From Proteobacteria bacterium ST_bin16 (lineage in GTDB: Bacteria; Pseudomonadota; Gammaproteobacteria; Burkholderiales; Nitrosomonadaceae): DNA of 18,754 nucleotides. The notes below the pieces were generated by a model. It had not been told where the DNA came from. It saw nothing but the letters and a program-made list of their open reading frames with translations, and searched no databases. Positions 6,571 through 15,142 of this stretch are shown here, one piece after another (position 1 is the stretch's first letter; every line of letters begins with the position of its first letter). The translations under genes were made by a program, and so were the position numbers. Location: NCBI GenBank assembly GCA_002083595.1, contig MSXT01000050.1, forward strand, positions 1 to 18,754. Reading direction: 5' to 3'.

Positions 6571-8748
6571 CTAATGCACTGCCAGCCGGTTATCGTTGGT
6601 GGATGCGCTTTTCTCCACCGCTGGCAGGATAATTGAAATTTGCGCGCCCTGCGGTTTAATATTTTCGATATGGATAATCCCCTCATGCTCTTCAACAATT
6701 TTCTTCACAATCGGTAATCCCAATCCGGTTCCCTTGGCCTTGGTGGTGACATAAGGCTCAAAAACCCGGGCTCTGATCTCATCCGAAAAACCGCAACCGT
6801 TATCACGCACACTGAGTTGCACCCCGCCATGCACTTTTTCGGTTTTCACCTCGATCACTGGGTGCGGTGTATCGATCAGCGCGTCTTGCGCATTTTGCAG
6901 CAAATTATGCAACACTTGACGCAATTGCGCCGAATCGCCCTTGATCAGCGGCAAATCATCCCCCAATAGCTGCTGGATTTGCACATGCTTGCTATTCTCA
7001 GCCGCCATATTCGCGGTTTCGTAAAGCGACAATACCTCGCGCACCAGCCGGTTAAAATCCAGTTGGTGCAATTGCATCTCCGGTACGCGCGCATACTGAT
7101 TAAATTCATTCACCATCCGCTTCAGGGCTTCCACCTGATTAACAATGGTCTCAGTAGAACGCCGCAGTATCTTGGCGTCCTCTTCATTGAGCTTATTGAT
7201 TAATTTGTGCTGCACGCGCTCGGCGGACAGTTGAATCGGCGTCAGCGGATTTTTAATTTCATGTGCTAGCCGACGCGCAACCTCGCCCCAGGCAACCGCA
7301 CGCTGCACTTGCAATAGATTGGTGATGTCATCAAAAACCACCACGCCACCACCGTTGGATATCTTGGGTAAGCGCGTTCCTCTCAGCAATAGAACCTGAT
7401 TACGGCCATCTTCCGAGCGCGTCAATTGGCGCTGCCAAACGCCGGTTTCCCCGGAATTAAATCCCGCCTTGATCTCGGCAATTAAGGCATCCAGTTGCGG
7501 TTCATTGCTCACGCATCCTTCAATAATCGAACCGTCCAAGCTGATCAGCGGTATTTGCAGGATCTGCTCGGCACTGCGATTGGCCTTGGATAATACCAAT
7601 TGATCGTCGAATACCAGCACACCCGATGACAAATTCGCCAGGATACTTTCCAAGTGGGCGCGCGCGCTCTCGACCGCCTGCTGATTATGCAATGCCGCTG
7701 CGCGCGCTTCCTCCAATTGTTGCGTCATCAAATTGAAGGACTCCGTCAACACACCCAATTCATCACGACTTTGCACCAGATGTCTGCGGCTGTAGTCACC
7801 CTGCGCAATCGCCCGCGTGCCTTCCGCCAGCATGCCCAGCGGAGCGCTCAGTTTCTCACTGAGCAAAGAAGCCGTCGCCAATGCCGAAAACAACGATAAC
7901 AGCAAAGCCAGCGTCAAGGTAACGCTATACAGCCGGGTCAATCCGTGGCGCGACAAAGAAAGCTCCTGGTAATCCTGATAACCGGCCTGCACCCGTTCGG
8001 CGTCTTTCGCCAATTGCAGCGGAACCGGCTGCAGCAATTGCAGCATCCGGATATCTTCTTTCAAGCTCAGCACATTAACCGGAGCGACTACGCGCAAATA
8101 CAAACCCTTATCGGTAATCGACTCAATCGCGCCATACGCTTTCTGCATCCGGATATAGCGCATGACGACGGCATTCGGCATCCCAGGAAATAACGCCAGA
8201 TTACTCTCGCTGGAAAAAGCGATGACTTTGCCATCCTGGTTAAACAAGGTCGCTTCTTCCACTTGCGATTGCAGCAGTAATTCATTCAGCACTAATAAAG
8301 GCGGATTTGCGGGATCGGACAATATTAACGCCGTCGCCTGCGCTTTACGCTGCAATTCTTCCAGCAGATTATCCAGCATGGTATGTCCCAGGTTCAAGCC
8401 GCCTTCCAGGGCGCGATCCACTTTAACGTCAAACCAGGACTCGATACTCTTTTCAAGAAACTGAACGGACACGGCATACACCAAAACACCGGGAAGTGTC
8501 GCCATCATGGAAAAAACCAGCATCAACCGTAACGCTAGCCGGGATCCGAAAACACCCGATTTGAGGCGGCGTCTGAACCGCCACAGCAGAACCCCCAGGA
8601 TCGCCATGAGAAAGATCACAAAGGCGATATTGATGCCAAGCAATAAGCGGTACTTCCGTTCAAAAAACTCGGTATTGGCGCCCGCGGTAGCCAGCAGAAA
8701 GAGCATCACAGCCCCCACACCGGCACCCACGATGAGCACGTATTTCAT
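6571..8748 (-). CDS. ntrY: NtrY-type membrane sensor histidine kinase
   Basis: Sensor that autophosphorylates and passes phosphate to NtrX. The predicted protein is 725 residues, normal for NtrY. Three membrane helices lie near 4-23, 36-57 and 72-95. A sensing region of about 180 residues follows, then a fourth helix near 273-295 and a HAMP domain (LSAPLGMLAEG... to about 350). A PAS domain lies at about 365-475 and the HisKA H-box RRLAHEIKNPLTP places the phospho-acceptor at His496. The HATPase domain has the N-box (LHNLLQNAQDAL), DNGCGF, and TTKAKGTGLGLPIV. The ATG at 8748 is preferred over the adjacent TTG: it shares TGATG with the stop of the DUF4390 gene, indicating translational coupling. 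Unlike NtrX, all catalytic motifs are intact. Confidence 0.95.
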   Translation of the reverse strand: MKYVLIVGAGVGAVMLFLLATAGANTEFFERKYRLLLGINIAFVIFLMAILGVLLWRFRRRLKSGVFGSRLALRLMLVFSMMATLPGVLVYAVSVQFLEKSIESWFDVKVDRALEGGLNLGHTMLDNLLEELQRKAQATALILSDPANPPLLVLNELLLQSQVEEATLFNQDGKVIAFSSESNLALFPGMPNAVVMRYIRMQKAYGAIESITDKGLYLRVVAPVNVLSLKEDIRMLQLLQPVPLQLAKDAERVQAGYQDYQELSLSRHGLTRLYSVTLTLALLLSLFSALATASLLSEKLSAPLGMLAEGTRAIAQGDYSRRHLVQSRDELGVLTESFNLMTQQLEEARAAALHNQQAVESARAHLESILANLSSGVLVFDDQLVLSKANRSAEQILQIPLISLDGSIIEGCVSNEPQLDALIAEIKAGFNSGETGVWQRQLTRSEDGRNQVLLLRGTRLPKISNGGGVVVFDDITNLLQVQRAVAWGEVARRLAHEIKNPLTPIQLSAERVQHKLINKLNEEDAKILRRSTETIVNQVEALKRMVNEFNQYARVPEMQLHQLDFNRLVREVLSLYETANMAAENSKHVQIQQLLGDDLPLIKGDSAQLRQVLHNLLQNAQDALIDTPHPVIEVKTEKVHGGVQLSVRDNGCGFSDEIRARVFEPYVTTKAKGTGLGLPIVKKIVEEHEGIIHIENIKPQGAQISIILPAVEKSASTNDNRLAVH

Positions 8749-9347
8749 CAATGACCTTTAATCTGTACCGGTTCCCCGGGTGTTGGCAGCTTCATGTGCC
8801 ATTCCATCTTATCGGAACTCAAATTCCATTGGCTGGAACCCAATGCTTCAACTTGGAACGGTTTTGGCATCCGCGTCAGATCGAGCCAGATTCGCAGCGA
8901 CGCCACATAATCGGCGTCCGGCTTTAATTCAGCTTTAGCTGTCAACGGAAGATCGCGTATCCGCCCCAATGCCTGCAATGCTTCCTTTAATGAAGAATAA
9001 CTTTGTGAAAACACCGGATGATTCAGGTGATATTGCCGTGTTAGCGCATAATAGCGCAGACCGACCACGAACTTACTGCGCGCCACCTCTTCATTGAGCT
9101 TATACCAACGCGTATCCAGCAAGCCGAATTTAGTGACGAAATACAGCACGATACCTTTCTCAAGCGTCTGTTCCAACGTCTCGTTCAGCGTAATCTCGGA
9201 ATCCATGCTGATGGTATAGCCTTGCTCGGTCGCCGCCAGACTGACAGACTTTATCTGGATACCTTCCGCCTTCACAACGGACATTGCCGATAACAAGATC
9301 AGTAGCAAAAATAAAAGATTAAGGAAGGGTAGCTTTATTCGGCGCAC
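8748..9347 (-). CDS. DUF4390-like exported protein of unknown function
   Basis: Resembles the DUF4390 family, small secreted or membrane-anchored proteins often found between rsmB and ntrY in betaproteobacteria; biochemical function unknown. With the chosen GTG start (9347) it is 199 residues. A basic n-region (RRIK), a long hydrophobic stretch (LPFLNLLFLLLILLSAMSV) and a VKA-EG junction form a likely Sec signal peptide cleaved near residue 28. The rest looks like a soluble beta-rich domain. The open frame extends to 9509, but that extension lies inside rsmB, lacks signal character and would bury the hydrophobic segment. GTG at 9347 begins seven bases after the rsmB stop; its Shine-Dalgarno is weak, so the start is not certain. 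The overlap with ntrY suggests a role tied to the NtrYX sensor, which is inference from context. Confidence 0.8.
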   Translation of the reverse strand: MRRIKLPFLNLLFLLLILLSAMSVVKAEGIQIKSVSLAATEQGYTISMDSEITLNETLEQTLEKGIVLYFVTKFGLLDTRWYKLNEEVARSKFVVGLRYYALTRQYHLNHPVFSQSYSSLKEALQALGRIRDLPLTAKAELKPDADYVASLRIWLDLTRMPKPFQVEALGSSQWNLSSDKMEWHMKLPTPGEPVQIKGH

Positions 9348-9354
9348 TTGCGGA

Positions 9355-10632
9355 TCAGGCTTTTTGCAGTAAGTTATAGAAGAAGCCATCATGTCGAATA
9401 TCAGGTAACAGTTGTCCATCCACCATTGCCGCTGCGGAAAGCGGTAATAAACTTGCATCGGGGTGATGGTTAAGGAATTTTGCAATCTGCATGGTATTTT
9501 CTTCAGCAAAAACTGAACAAGTCACATACAGCAACTTACCACCCTTGCTCAAAATTTTCCACAAGGCATGCAAAATTGCTTGTTGAATTTCTGCAAATTT
9601 GACCAGATCGCTTTCACGCCGCAACCATTTGATATCCGGATGCCGGCACACCACTCCGGATGCCGAACAAGGCACATCCGCCAGAATACGGTCATAGAAG
9701 CGCCCATCCCACCAAGCATCGGGATCCGTCGCATCGCCGCACACCATCTTTTCTGCCGTCATATGCAGGCGCTGCAAATTCTGTTGCACCTGAGCCAATC
9801 TTGCTGCATCATTATCCAGTATTGTCAATGCCACATCGGCCAATTCCAGCACATGCGTGCTTTTCCCTCCCGGGGCCGCGCATGCATCCAATACCCGCAT
9901 GCCATCATGCACATCCAGAAATGGTGCAGCAAGCTGCGCGCCGGCATCCTGCACCGTTACCAGTCCGGCGCCGAAACCGGGCAGATGCTCGACCGCGACC
10001 GGCTGATTCAGTTGCAACGCGCCGGAACCGAGTAATTCCGCTGGCATCGCTTGTTCCGTCAATAAGTCACGATAAGCCGCCACGCTAATTTTGCGTTGAT
10101 TCACCCGTAATGTCATTGGAGGGCGTTTGTTACCGGCTTGCAGTATCGTATGGAATTTTTCCGGATATTGCTGCCGCAGCTTGTCGATCCACCACTGTGG
10201 ATACGAGTACAGTCCGTCCTCATGGGCGGCCGCTTGCTGCAACAAGCGCTCACGTTGCCGGATAAAATTACGCAAAACGGCATTCACCAACCCTTGCATT
10301 CCTTGACCATGCGCCAAGGAGCGCGAAGCAGATACGGCTTGATCCACCACTGTGTGCGGAGATGCTTTACTGTACTGCAATTGATACAAGCTCACGAGCA
10401 GCAACTGCTGCAAACTTTTATCGCGCAATGGCTTTTTCAGTAACAGCGCGAGTATCGCTTGTAATTGTCCGTAAAAACGCAGAACACCATAACTTAAATC
10501 CTGAATGGCGCCTTTTTGTTGTTTCGATAACATGGGATCGGCGCGCCAAACATCCTGCAGCACGCCGGTCAGGCTTGATCCCGTCAACACTTTACCGATT
10601 GTGGAAGCTGCCGCCAGCTGTGCTTTAATCAT
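9355..10632 (-). CDS. rsmB: 16S rRNA (cytosine-967-C5)-methyltransferase
   Basis: Uses S-adenosylmethionine to methylate C967 of 16S rRNA during 30S assembly. The predicted protein is 425 residues, as expected. The N-terminal part (about 1-140) is the NusB-like RNA-binding domain. The C-terminal Rossmann methyltransferase domain has the SAM motif DACAAPGGKSTH (249-260). PCSASG contains Cys322, and TCSV contains Cys372, which aligns with the catalytic nucleophile of this RNA m5C family; Cys322 would be the product-release cysteine. Its ATG overlaps the end of fmt by eight bases (ATGATTAA), suggesting coupled translation. The fmt-rsmB pairing is common in proteobacteria and links initiator-tRNA formylation with ribosome maturation. 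Confidence 0.95.
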   Translation of the reverse strand: MIKAQLAAASTIGKVLTGSSLTGVLQDVWRADPMLSKQQKGAIQDLSYGVLRFYGQLQAILALLLKKPLRDKSLQQLLLVSLYQLQYSKASPHTVVDQAVSASRSLAHGQGMQGLVNAVLRNFIRQRERLLQQAAAHEDGLYSYPQWWIDKLRQQYPEKFHTILQAGNKRPPMTLRVNQRKISVAAYRDLLTEQAMPAELLGSGALQLNQPVAVEHLPGFGAGLVTVQDAGAQLAAPFLDVHDGMRVLDACAAPGGKSTHVLELADVALTILDNDAARLAQVQQNLQRLHMTAEKMVCGDATDPDAWWDGRFYDRILADVPCSASGVVCRHPDIKWLRRESDLVKFAEIQQAILHALWKILSKGGKLLYVTCSVFAEENTMQIAKFLNHHPDASLLPLSAAAMVDGQLLPDIRHDGFFYNLLQKA

Positions 10633-11581
10633 GCGATGCCACAGGCTGATGCGCAGTCATAAAATACTCGCCCGGTTCTATCGGGTTACCAGCCAAAAAA
10701 TCCGCCGCGCTCATTTTCTTGCCGCCAGGTTTCTGTACTACTGCGATCCGTAACGAACCTGAACCGCAGGCGACCGCGATACCCGCACGATCAACCGCAA
10801 CGATCTCTCCCGGCTTTCCTGCATTTCCGTCTAGCGCTTCAGCTTGCCAGATCTTCAGCGCCATATCCCGGAAATGTGCATAGGCCCCCGGACTAGGATT
10901 AAATGTCCGCACCACCCGGTCTAGCTGCTGCGCGCTTTGCTGCCAATCAATTTCCGCTTCGGCTTTGGTTATTTTGGCCGCATAGCATGCTTGCGCCGCA
11001 TCTTGCGGCACAGCAACCAGTTTTTCCTGATGCAGCAACGTCAACGCTTCAACGATACTGCGCGCGCCGCATAAACTCAATTTATCGTGCAGTGATTGCG
11101 TGGTATCGTCCGGCGTGATTTCCACGCGATGGATTAACAACATGGCACCGGTGTCCAATCCCGCATCCATTTGCATGATCGTGATACCGGTCTCACGATC
11201 GCCCGCCAGAATGGCGCGTTGAATCGGCGCGGCACCGCGCCAGCGCGGCAATAGCGAAGCGTGAATATTCAAGCATCCCAGACGAGGAATATCGAGTACC
11301 GCTTGCGGCAGAATCAGCCCATACGCCGCCACAACCATCACATCCGCGTGTAGCGCCTGCAATTGCTGTTGTATATCGACAGTTTTCAGGGTCAAAGGCT
11401 GCAATAATGCCAGATGATGTTGTTCAGCCAGCAGTTTAACGGCGCTGGCGGCGGCTTTCATGCCTCTGCCCGCAGGACGATCCGGCTGGGTCAACACCAT
11501 GACAATCTCATGCCCTGCCTGAATCAGCGCATCCAGCGCCGCCGCGGCAAAGACAGGGGTTCCAGCAAATATGATTTTCAT
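10625..11581 (-). CDS. fmt: Methionyl-tRNA formyltransferase
   Basis: Transfers a formyl group from 10-formyltetrahydrofolate to Met-tRNA(fMet), enabling bacterial translation initiation. The predicted protein is 318 residues, the standard length. The N-terminal formyltransferase domain opens with MKIIFAGTPVFA. The loop 109-120 (SLLPRWRGAAPI) is the family signature, and the catalytic triad Asn105, His107 and Asp143 is visible in NIHASL and AGLDTGAM. The C-terminal OB-like domain for tRNA contact follows from about residue 205. It lies 122 bases downstream of def, whose product removes the same formyl group after synthesis, and overlaps rsmB by eight bases. No clear Shine-Dalgarno sequence precedes the ATG. 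Confidence 0.96.
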   Translation of the reverse strand: MKIIFAGTPVFAAAALDALIQAGHEIVMVLTQPDRPAGRGMKAAASAVKLLAEQHHLALLQPLTLKTVDIQQQLQALHADVMVVAAYGLILPQAVLDIPRLGCLNIHASLLPRWRGAAPIQRAILAGDRETGITIMQMDAGLDTGAMLLIHRVEITPDDTTQSLHDKLSLCGARSIVEALTLLHQEKLVAVPQDAAQACYAAKITKAEAEIDWQQSAQQLDRVVRTFNPSPGAYAHFRDMALKIWQAEALDGNAGKPGEIVAVDRAGIAVACGSGSLRIAVVQKPGGKKMSAADFLAGNPIEPGEYFMTAHQPVASHD

Positions 11582-11640
11582 GCTAGCGCATCGATTACTT
11601 GTTAATTGGGGTGACGGGATTCAATCGTACCAACGAATCA

Positions 11641-11661
11641 GATCATTTATTCAGAATGATC
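11641..11661 (-). repeat. Short inverted repeat in the def-fmt spacer
   Basis: GATCATT (11641-11647) and AATGATC (11655-11661) form a perfect 7-bp stem with a seven-base loop. No U-run follows on the minus strand, so it is at best a weak terminator or stability element between def and fmt. An AT-rich stem this short could arise by chance. Confidence 0.3.
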
Positions 11662-11703
11662 CGGATGCAGCGCACAGCTTTATCTTATGTCAACATGCGT
11701 CCG

Positions 11704-12207
11704 CTACATGGTACTGCGCTGTTTCTTCTTTAATCTAGCCAAAGTGCGCGATTGCTTGAGCTTTGACCAGTATTCCACAAACACTTTTCCCGCCAAGTGA
11801 TCCATCTCGTGTTGAATACATACTGCCAATAATCCATCGGCATCCAGGACAAAGGATTCGCCTTGCGCATTCAGCGCTTTCACAGTCACGGATTCGGCGC
11901 GCCGCACTTTCCCATAGATGCCGGGTACTGACAAGCAACCTTCCTCATAATCTGATAGACCATTACTGGCGATAATTTCCGGATTGATCAATACGAGCAA
12001 TTCATCGCGCGTTTCCGATGTATCGATCACAATGATGCGCTCGTGCACATCCACTTGAGTAGCGGCCAACCCGATACCGGGCGCAGCGTACATCGTTTCA
12101 GTCATATCTTTTATCAGCGAACGGATTTGATCCGTGACTTGTGCTACGGGAATCGCTACAGTATGTAGCCTTTCATCCGGATATTGTAGTATTTTTAGAA
12201 TAGCCAT
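11704..12207 (-). CDS. def: Peptide deformylase
   Basis: Metalloenzyme that removes the N-formyl group from nascent proteins. The predicted protein is 167 residues, typical of a class I enzyme. All three family motifs are present: GIGLAATQ (44-51), EGCLSVPG with metal ligand Cys91, and QHEMDHLAG with metal ligands His133 and His137 and catalytic Glu134. The open frame extends 17 codons upstream, but ATG at 12207 gives the standard N-terminus MAILKILQYPDERL; no Shine-Dalgarno is evident at either site. It is the first gene of the minus-strand def-fmt-rsmB-DUF4390-ntrYX series and is divergent from the LysM gene. Confidence 0.96.
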   Translation of the reverse strand: MAILKILQYPDERLHTVAIPVAQVTDQIRSLIKDMTETMYAAPGIGLAATQVDVHERIIVIDTSETRDELLVLINPEIIASNGLSDYEEGCLSVPGIYGKVRRAESVTVKALNAQGESFVLDADGLLAVCIQHEMDHLAGKVFVEYWSKLKQSRTLARLKKKQRSTM

Positions 12208-12257
12208 GAAAAAAATGTGTAGTTTAACAAACCCAATTTCGCATTTAGACCGTATCA

Positions 12258-12286
12258 TTAACCAATCATTCTGTATGCGTTATCAC
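12258..12286 (+). promoter_or_regulatory. Possible promoter for the LysM-dprA genes
   Basis: TTAACC (12258-12263) and TATCAC (12281-12286), each 4 of 6 to consensus, are spaced by 17 bases in the 96-base divergent region between def and the LysM gene. The predicted start is only about ten bases from the ATG, which weakens the case. Confidence 0.3.
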
Positions 12287-12303
12287 TGCCTGTGAGATCA
12301 TCC

Positions 12304-13341
12304 ATGCGAAAGCTTATTATAACTATGATTTTATTTCTGGGCCTGCTTTCCGTCACGTCAATAAAGGCTCAAGAGATCGAATTGCGTAGTGACACGCCCG
12401 ATCATCATGTGGTCGTGCCGGGCGATACGCTATGGGGAATTGCTTCCCGGTTTCTGAAAGATCCTTGGCGCTGGCCGGAAATCTGGGGACTCAATCGCAC
12501 GCAGGTAAAGAATCCGCACAAGATTTACCCCGGCGATGTTGTCATACTGGAGAAATCGCTGCATGGAGTCCGCTTACGCCTTTCGGAGGACGATGAATAC
12601 GGTGTAAGAACCGTTAAATTATCACCGAAAATCCGTACGGAACAATCCGGTACTTCGGCAATCCCCAGCATCCCGGCAGCGGCAATCGAACCTTTCCTGA
12701 GCCAGCCGCTGGTCATCGAAAAAGACGGTCTCGACAATGCACCGTATATATTAGGCTCGAGCGAGGGCCGGGTTGCTTTGAGCACAGGCAATATCGCTTA
12801 TGTGAGTGAACTGCCTAAAGACAAGGGTTCGGCATGGCAAGTTTTCCGTCCTGGCAAAGCACTGAAGGACCCCGATCAAAAAGGCGCTGTTCTCGGTTTT
12901 GAAGCGACTTACCTGGGCAATGCCAAAGTGAATGCTTTCTCGGATGTCAGCACGGTCATCATCACGCACGCCTCGGAAGAAATCCTGAAAGGCGACCGTT
13001 TAGTTCCGGCGCCCGATACTATCTTCAATAACTACGCCCCGCATGCACCGGATTTTTCGCTCAATGGCAGAATTATTTCGGTGTATGGCGGCGTCTCCGA
13101 GATCGGCCGAGGCGATATTGTCACACTCAACAAAGGTGGGTTGGATGGCCTGGAAATGGGCCATGTTCTGGCTATCTACCGGAGAAGTCAAGCCAAATCG
13201 CTCAAAGGGCAAATGGTGCAATTACCGGATGAAAGAACCGGATTGGTATTCGTTTTCCGAGTCTTTGAGAAAATAGCCTACGCACTGGTGGTACAAAGCA
13301 CACAATCCATCAAAGTATTGGACGCTGTCAAAACGCCCTGA
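12304..13341 (+). CDS. Secreted LysM-domain protein
   Basis: Likely a periplasmic peptidoglycan-binding protein. The predicted protein is 345 residues. A Sec signal peptide is clear: basic MRK, a hydrophobic core (LIITMILFLGLLSVTS) and an IKA-QE junction near residue 22. One LysM domain follows at about 34-82 (HHVVVPGDTLWGIASRFL through IYPGDVVIL), the expected fold for binding N-acetylglucosamine-containing glycans. The remaining 260 residues show no motif I can name and may be the functional part; no catalytic hydrolase motif is visible. ATG at 12304 is preferred over GTG at 12292 because it puts the basic residues directly before the hydrophobic core and has GAG eight bases upstream. It lies 17 bases before dprA, probably in one transcript. 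LysM genes in this position beside def and dprA are common in betaproteobacteria. Confidence 0.88.
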   Translation: MRKLIITMILFLGLLSVTSIKAQEIELRSDTPDHHVVVPGDTLWGIASRFLKDPWRWPEIWGLNRTQVKNPHKIYPGDVVILEKSLHGVRLRLSEDDEYGVRTVKLSPKIRTEQSGTSAIPSIPAAAIEPFLSQPLVIEKDGLDNAPYILGSSEGRVALSTGNIAYVSELPKDKGSAWQVFRPGKALKDPDQKGAVLGFEATYLGNAKVNAFSDVSTVIITHASEEILKGDRLVPAPDTIFNNYAPHAPDFSLNGRIISVYGGVSEIGRGDIVTLNKGGLDGLEMGHVLAIYRRSQAKSLKGQMVQLPDERTGLVFVFRVFEKIAYALVVQSTQSIKVLDAVKTP

Positions 13342-13358
13342 AATTAATTCGTATCGTC

Positions 13359-14465
13359 ATGAAACATGCACCGGATCTTGAAGCATGGCTGAGCCTTAAT
13401 CTGATCGACAGCCTGGGTGGCGAGTCCATCCGCAGACTTCTGATCGCTTTTGGCAGTCCTGCGGCCATCCTGTCCGCGCATATGAACGCATTGGAGCGTA
13501 TCGTAAAAAAACCCGTCGCGCAGCGCATCTCTCAAGGTGCCGAGCAACATAAAATCGCCGCCGTGTTCCGCTGGCTGGAGGACCCTGTCAACGCGGTCAT
13601 CACTTTGGCCGATTCCGATTACCCGGCGCAGTTACTCAATATTGACGCCCCGCCCCCGCTGCTGTATTTCAAAGGCCGGCGGGAGCTGCTGCAACACCAA
13701 GCGCTGGCCGTGGTCGGCAGCCGCAACGCCACCCCGCAGGGCTTATCGAATGCGGAAGCTTTTTCTGAAGCCGCCAGCAACGCCGGATTATGCATCATCA
13801 GCGGTATGGCGCTAGGCATCGATACCGCCGCGCACCAGGGCGGCTTGCGCGGCTTAGCCTCCAGCATTGCCGTTGTCGGCACTGGCTTGGATATCGTTTA
13901 TCCGGCAAAGAATCATCCGCTCGCGCACAAGCTGGCCAAAGAAGGTGCATTAATCTCCGAATTTCCGCTGGGTACCCCTGCCATCGGCAGGAATTTTCCG
14001 CGCAGAAATCGTATCATCAGCGGTATGAGTCACGGCTGTCTGGTAGTGGAAGCGGCATTACAAAGCGGGTCATTGATCACAGCCCGGCAAGCATTGGAGC
14101 AAGGACGTGAAGTCATGGCAATCCCGGGTTCGATACATTCACCCCTGTCAAAAGGCTGCCATGCATTGATTAAACAAGGCGCCAAATTGGTTGAAAATAC
14201 CCAGGATATTCTGGATGAATTGAATCATTTACCTTTAACCCGGCATGAGAATAGCGTTACGGCGAAAGAATTTTCTGCCGCAAAGCCAGCTGAAAACACG
14301 GTATTACTCAAACACCTAGGTTATGATGTCGTTGATATTGATACGCTCTGTTCGCGCAGTGGCTTGACGGCTGAGGTTGTATCAGCCATGCTATTAACGC
14401 TCGAGCTTGACGGTCAGATCAGCAGTTTGCCGGGAGGATGTTACCAGCGGATTCAATCGATGTGA
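13359..14465 (+). CDS. dprA: DNA processing protein DprA (Smf)
   Basis: Binds incoming single-stranded DNA in the cytoplasm during transformation and loads RecA on it. The predicted protein is 368 residues, normal for the family. An N-terminal SAM-like helical region (about 1-75) precedes the Rossmann-type core. The core shows VVGSRNATPQG (118-128), ISGMALGIDTAAHQG (147-161), VVGTGLDIVYP, GRNFPRRNRIISG and SGSLITARQALEQGR. The C-terminal winged-helix domain (about 310-365) is present. Nothing is broken, so the gene looks functional, but competence cannot be judged without pil and com genes. It starts 17 bases after the LysM gene without an obvious Shine-Dalgarno. Confidence 0.96.
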   Translation: MKHAPDLEAWLSLNLIDSLGGESIRRLLIAFGSPAAILSAHMNALERIVKKPVAQRISQGAEQHKIAAVFRWLEDPVNAVITLADSDYPAQLLNIDAPPPLLYFKGRRELLQHQALAVVGSRNATPQGLSNAEAFSEAASNAGLCIISGMALGIDTAAHQGGLRGLASSIAVVGTGLDIVYPAKNHPLAHKLAKEGALISEFPLGTPAIGRNFPRRNRIISGMSHGCLVVEAALQSGSLITARQALEQGREVMAIPGSIHSPLSKGCHALIKQGAKLVENTQDILDELNHLPLTRHENSVTAKEFSAAKPAENTVLLKHLGYDVVDIDTLCSRSGLTAEVVSAMLLTLELDGQISSLPGGCYQRIQSM

Positions 14466-14520
14466 TGGCATTAACCGGAAGCACTGATCTGTAAACATAC
14501 TCGCTTTTTTAGACACAATT

Positions 14521-14979
14521 ATGTTCGATATACTCGTTTATTTATTTGAAAATTTCTTTGACTCGGGCAGCTATCCGGATTCTGCAACATTGACGCGCAA
14601 ACTGACCATGGCCGGATTCGCCGACGAGGATATTCATGAGACCTTGAATTGGCTCTCGGAACTCGAACGCCATGATATTGGCAGTTATCCTGCCAGCTTC
14701 GCCGAAAATGACTCTTTCCGCTGCTATACCGACTATGAAATGGAAAGAATCGACACCGAAGGGCGGGGATTTATTTTCTTCCTGGAGCAAGCCCGCATCA
14801 TTAACCCGTTACAACGGGAATTGTTAATCGACCGTGTATTGGCCATGGATGAAAATTCCTCCAGTTTGGAAAAAATCAAACTGATTGTTTTAACCGAACT
14901 ATGGATTCAAAATCAGCTGACTGATGATGCTGTTCTTGAGAAATTGCTGATCGTCAGCGATTCGCATTACCGGCACTAA
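14521..14979 (+). CDS. smg: Smg family protein (DUF494)
   Basis: Small acidic cytoplasmic protein of unknown biochemical role, named for its place next to smf/dprA. The predicted protein is 152 residues, as usual for the family. The N-terminus MFDILVYLFENFF and the acidic, largely helical body with a conserved FxxY-rich start are characteristic. No membrane helix, signal peptide or metal-binding motif is seen. It begins 55 bases after dprA; that spacer shows no terminator, so co-transcription is plausible. No clear Shine-Dalgarno precedes the ATG. Confidence 0.92.
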   Translation: MFDILVYLFENFFDSGSYPDSATLTRKLTMAGFADEDIHETLNWLSELERHDIGSYPASFAENDSFRCYTDYEMERIDTEGRGFIFFLEQARIINPLQRELLIDRVLAMDENSSSLEKIKLIVLTELWIQNQLTDDAVLEKLLIVSDSHYRH

Positions 14980-15142
14980 GAAAAAATCCATTTCATATTA
15001 AGCCGCATCTAACGCAATGGCTGCCGGAGTGAATACCTCCAATACACTCATTAAATTTTGACCATGTTTGCAACCCTGATACATCAAATAACCCAAAGGC
15101 TGGGAAACACAGTACCGACGAATGATTTCTTTTGGGAAATCA

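Noticed and set aside
6489..6698. A 69-codon minus-strand frame crossing the end of ntrY into the ntrY-ntrX spacer.
   Set aside because: Most of it overlaps the conserved HATPase end of ntrY in another frame, it has no ribosome site, and its tail has no protein character.
9348..9509. Long N-terminal extension of the DUF4390 gene reaching back into rsmB.
   Set aside because: It would place 54 extra residues before the signal peptide and overlap the conserved RsmB C-terminus; the shorter start fits an exported protein of about 200 residues.
9568..10035. A 155-codon plus-strand open frame inside rsmB.
   Set aside because: It lies wholly opposite a gene with full family motifs, has an odd His/Gln/Arg-rich composition and no ribosome site; it is a shadow frame.
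15058..15085. TTGACC with TACATC 16 bases later as a topB promoter.
   Set aside because: The -10 box matches only three of six consensus bases and the spacing is short; not enough to call.
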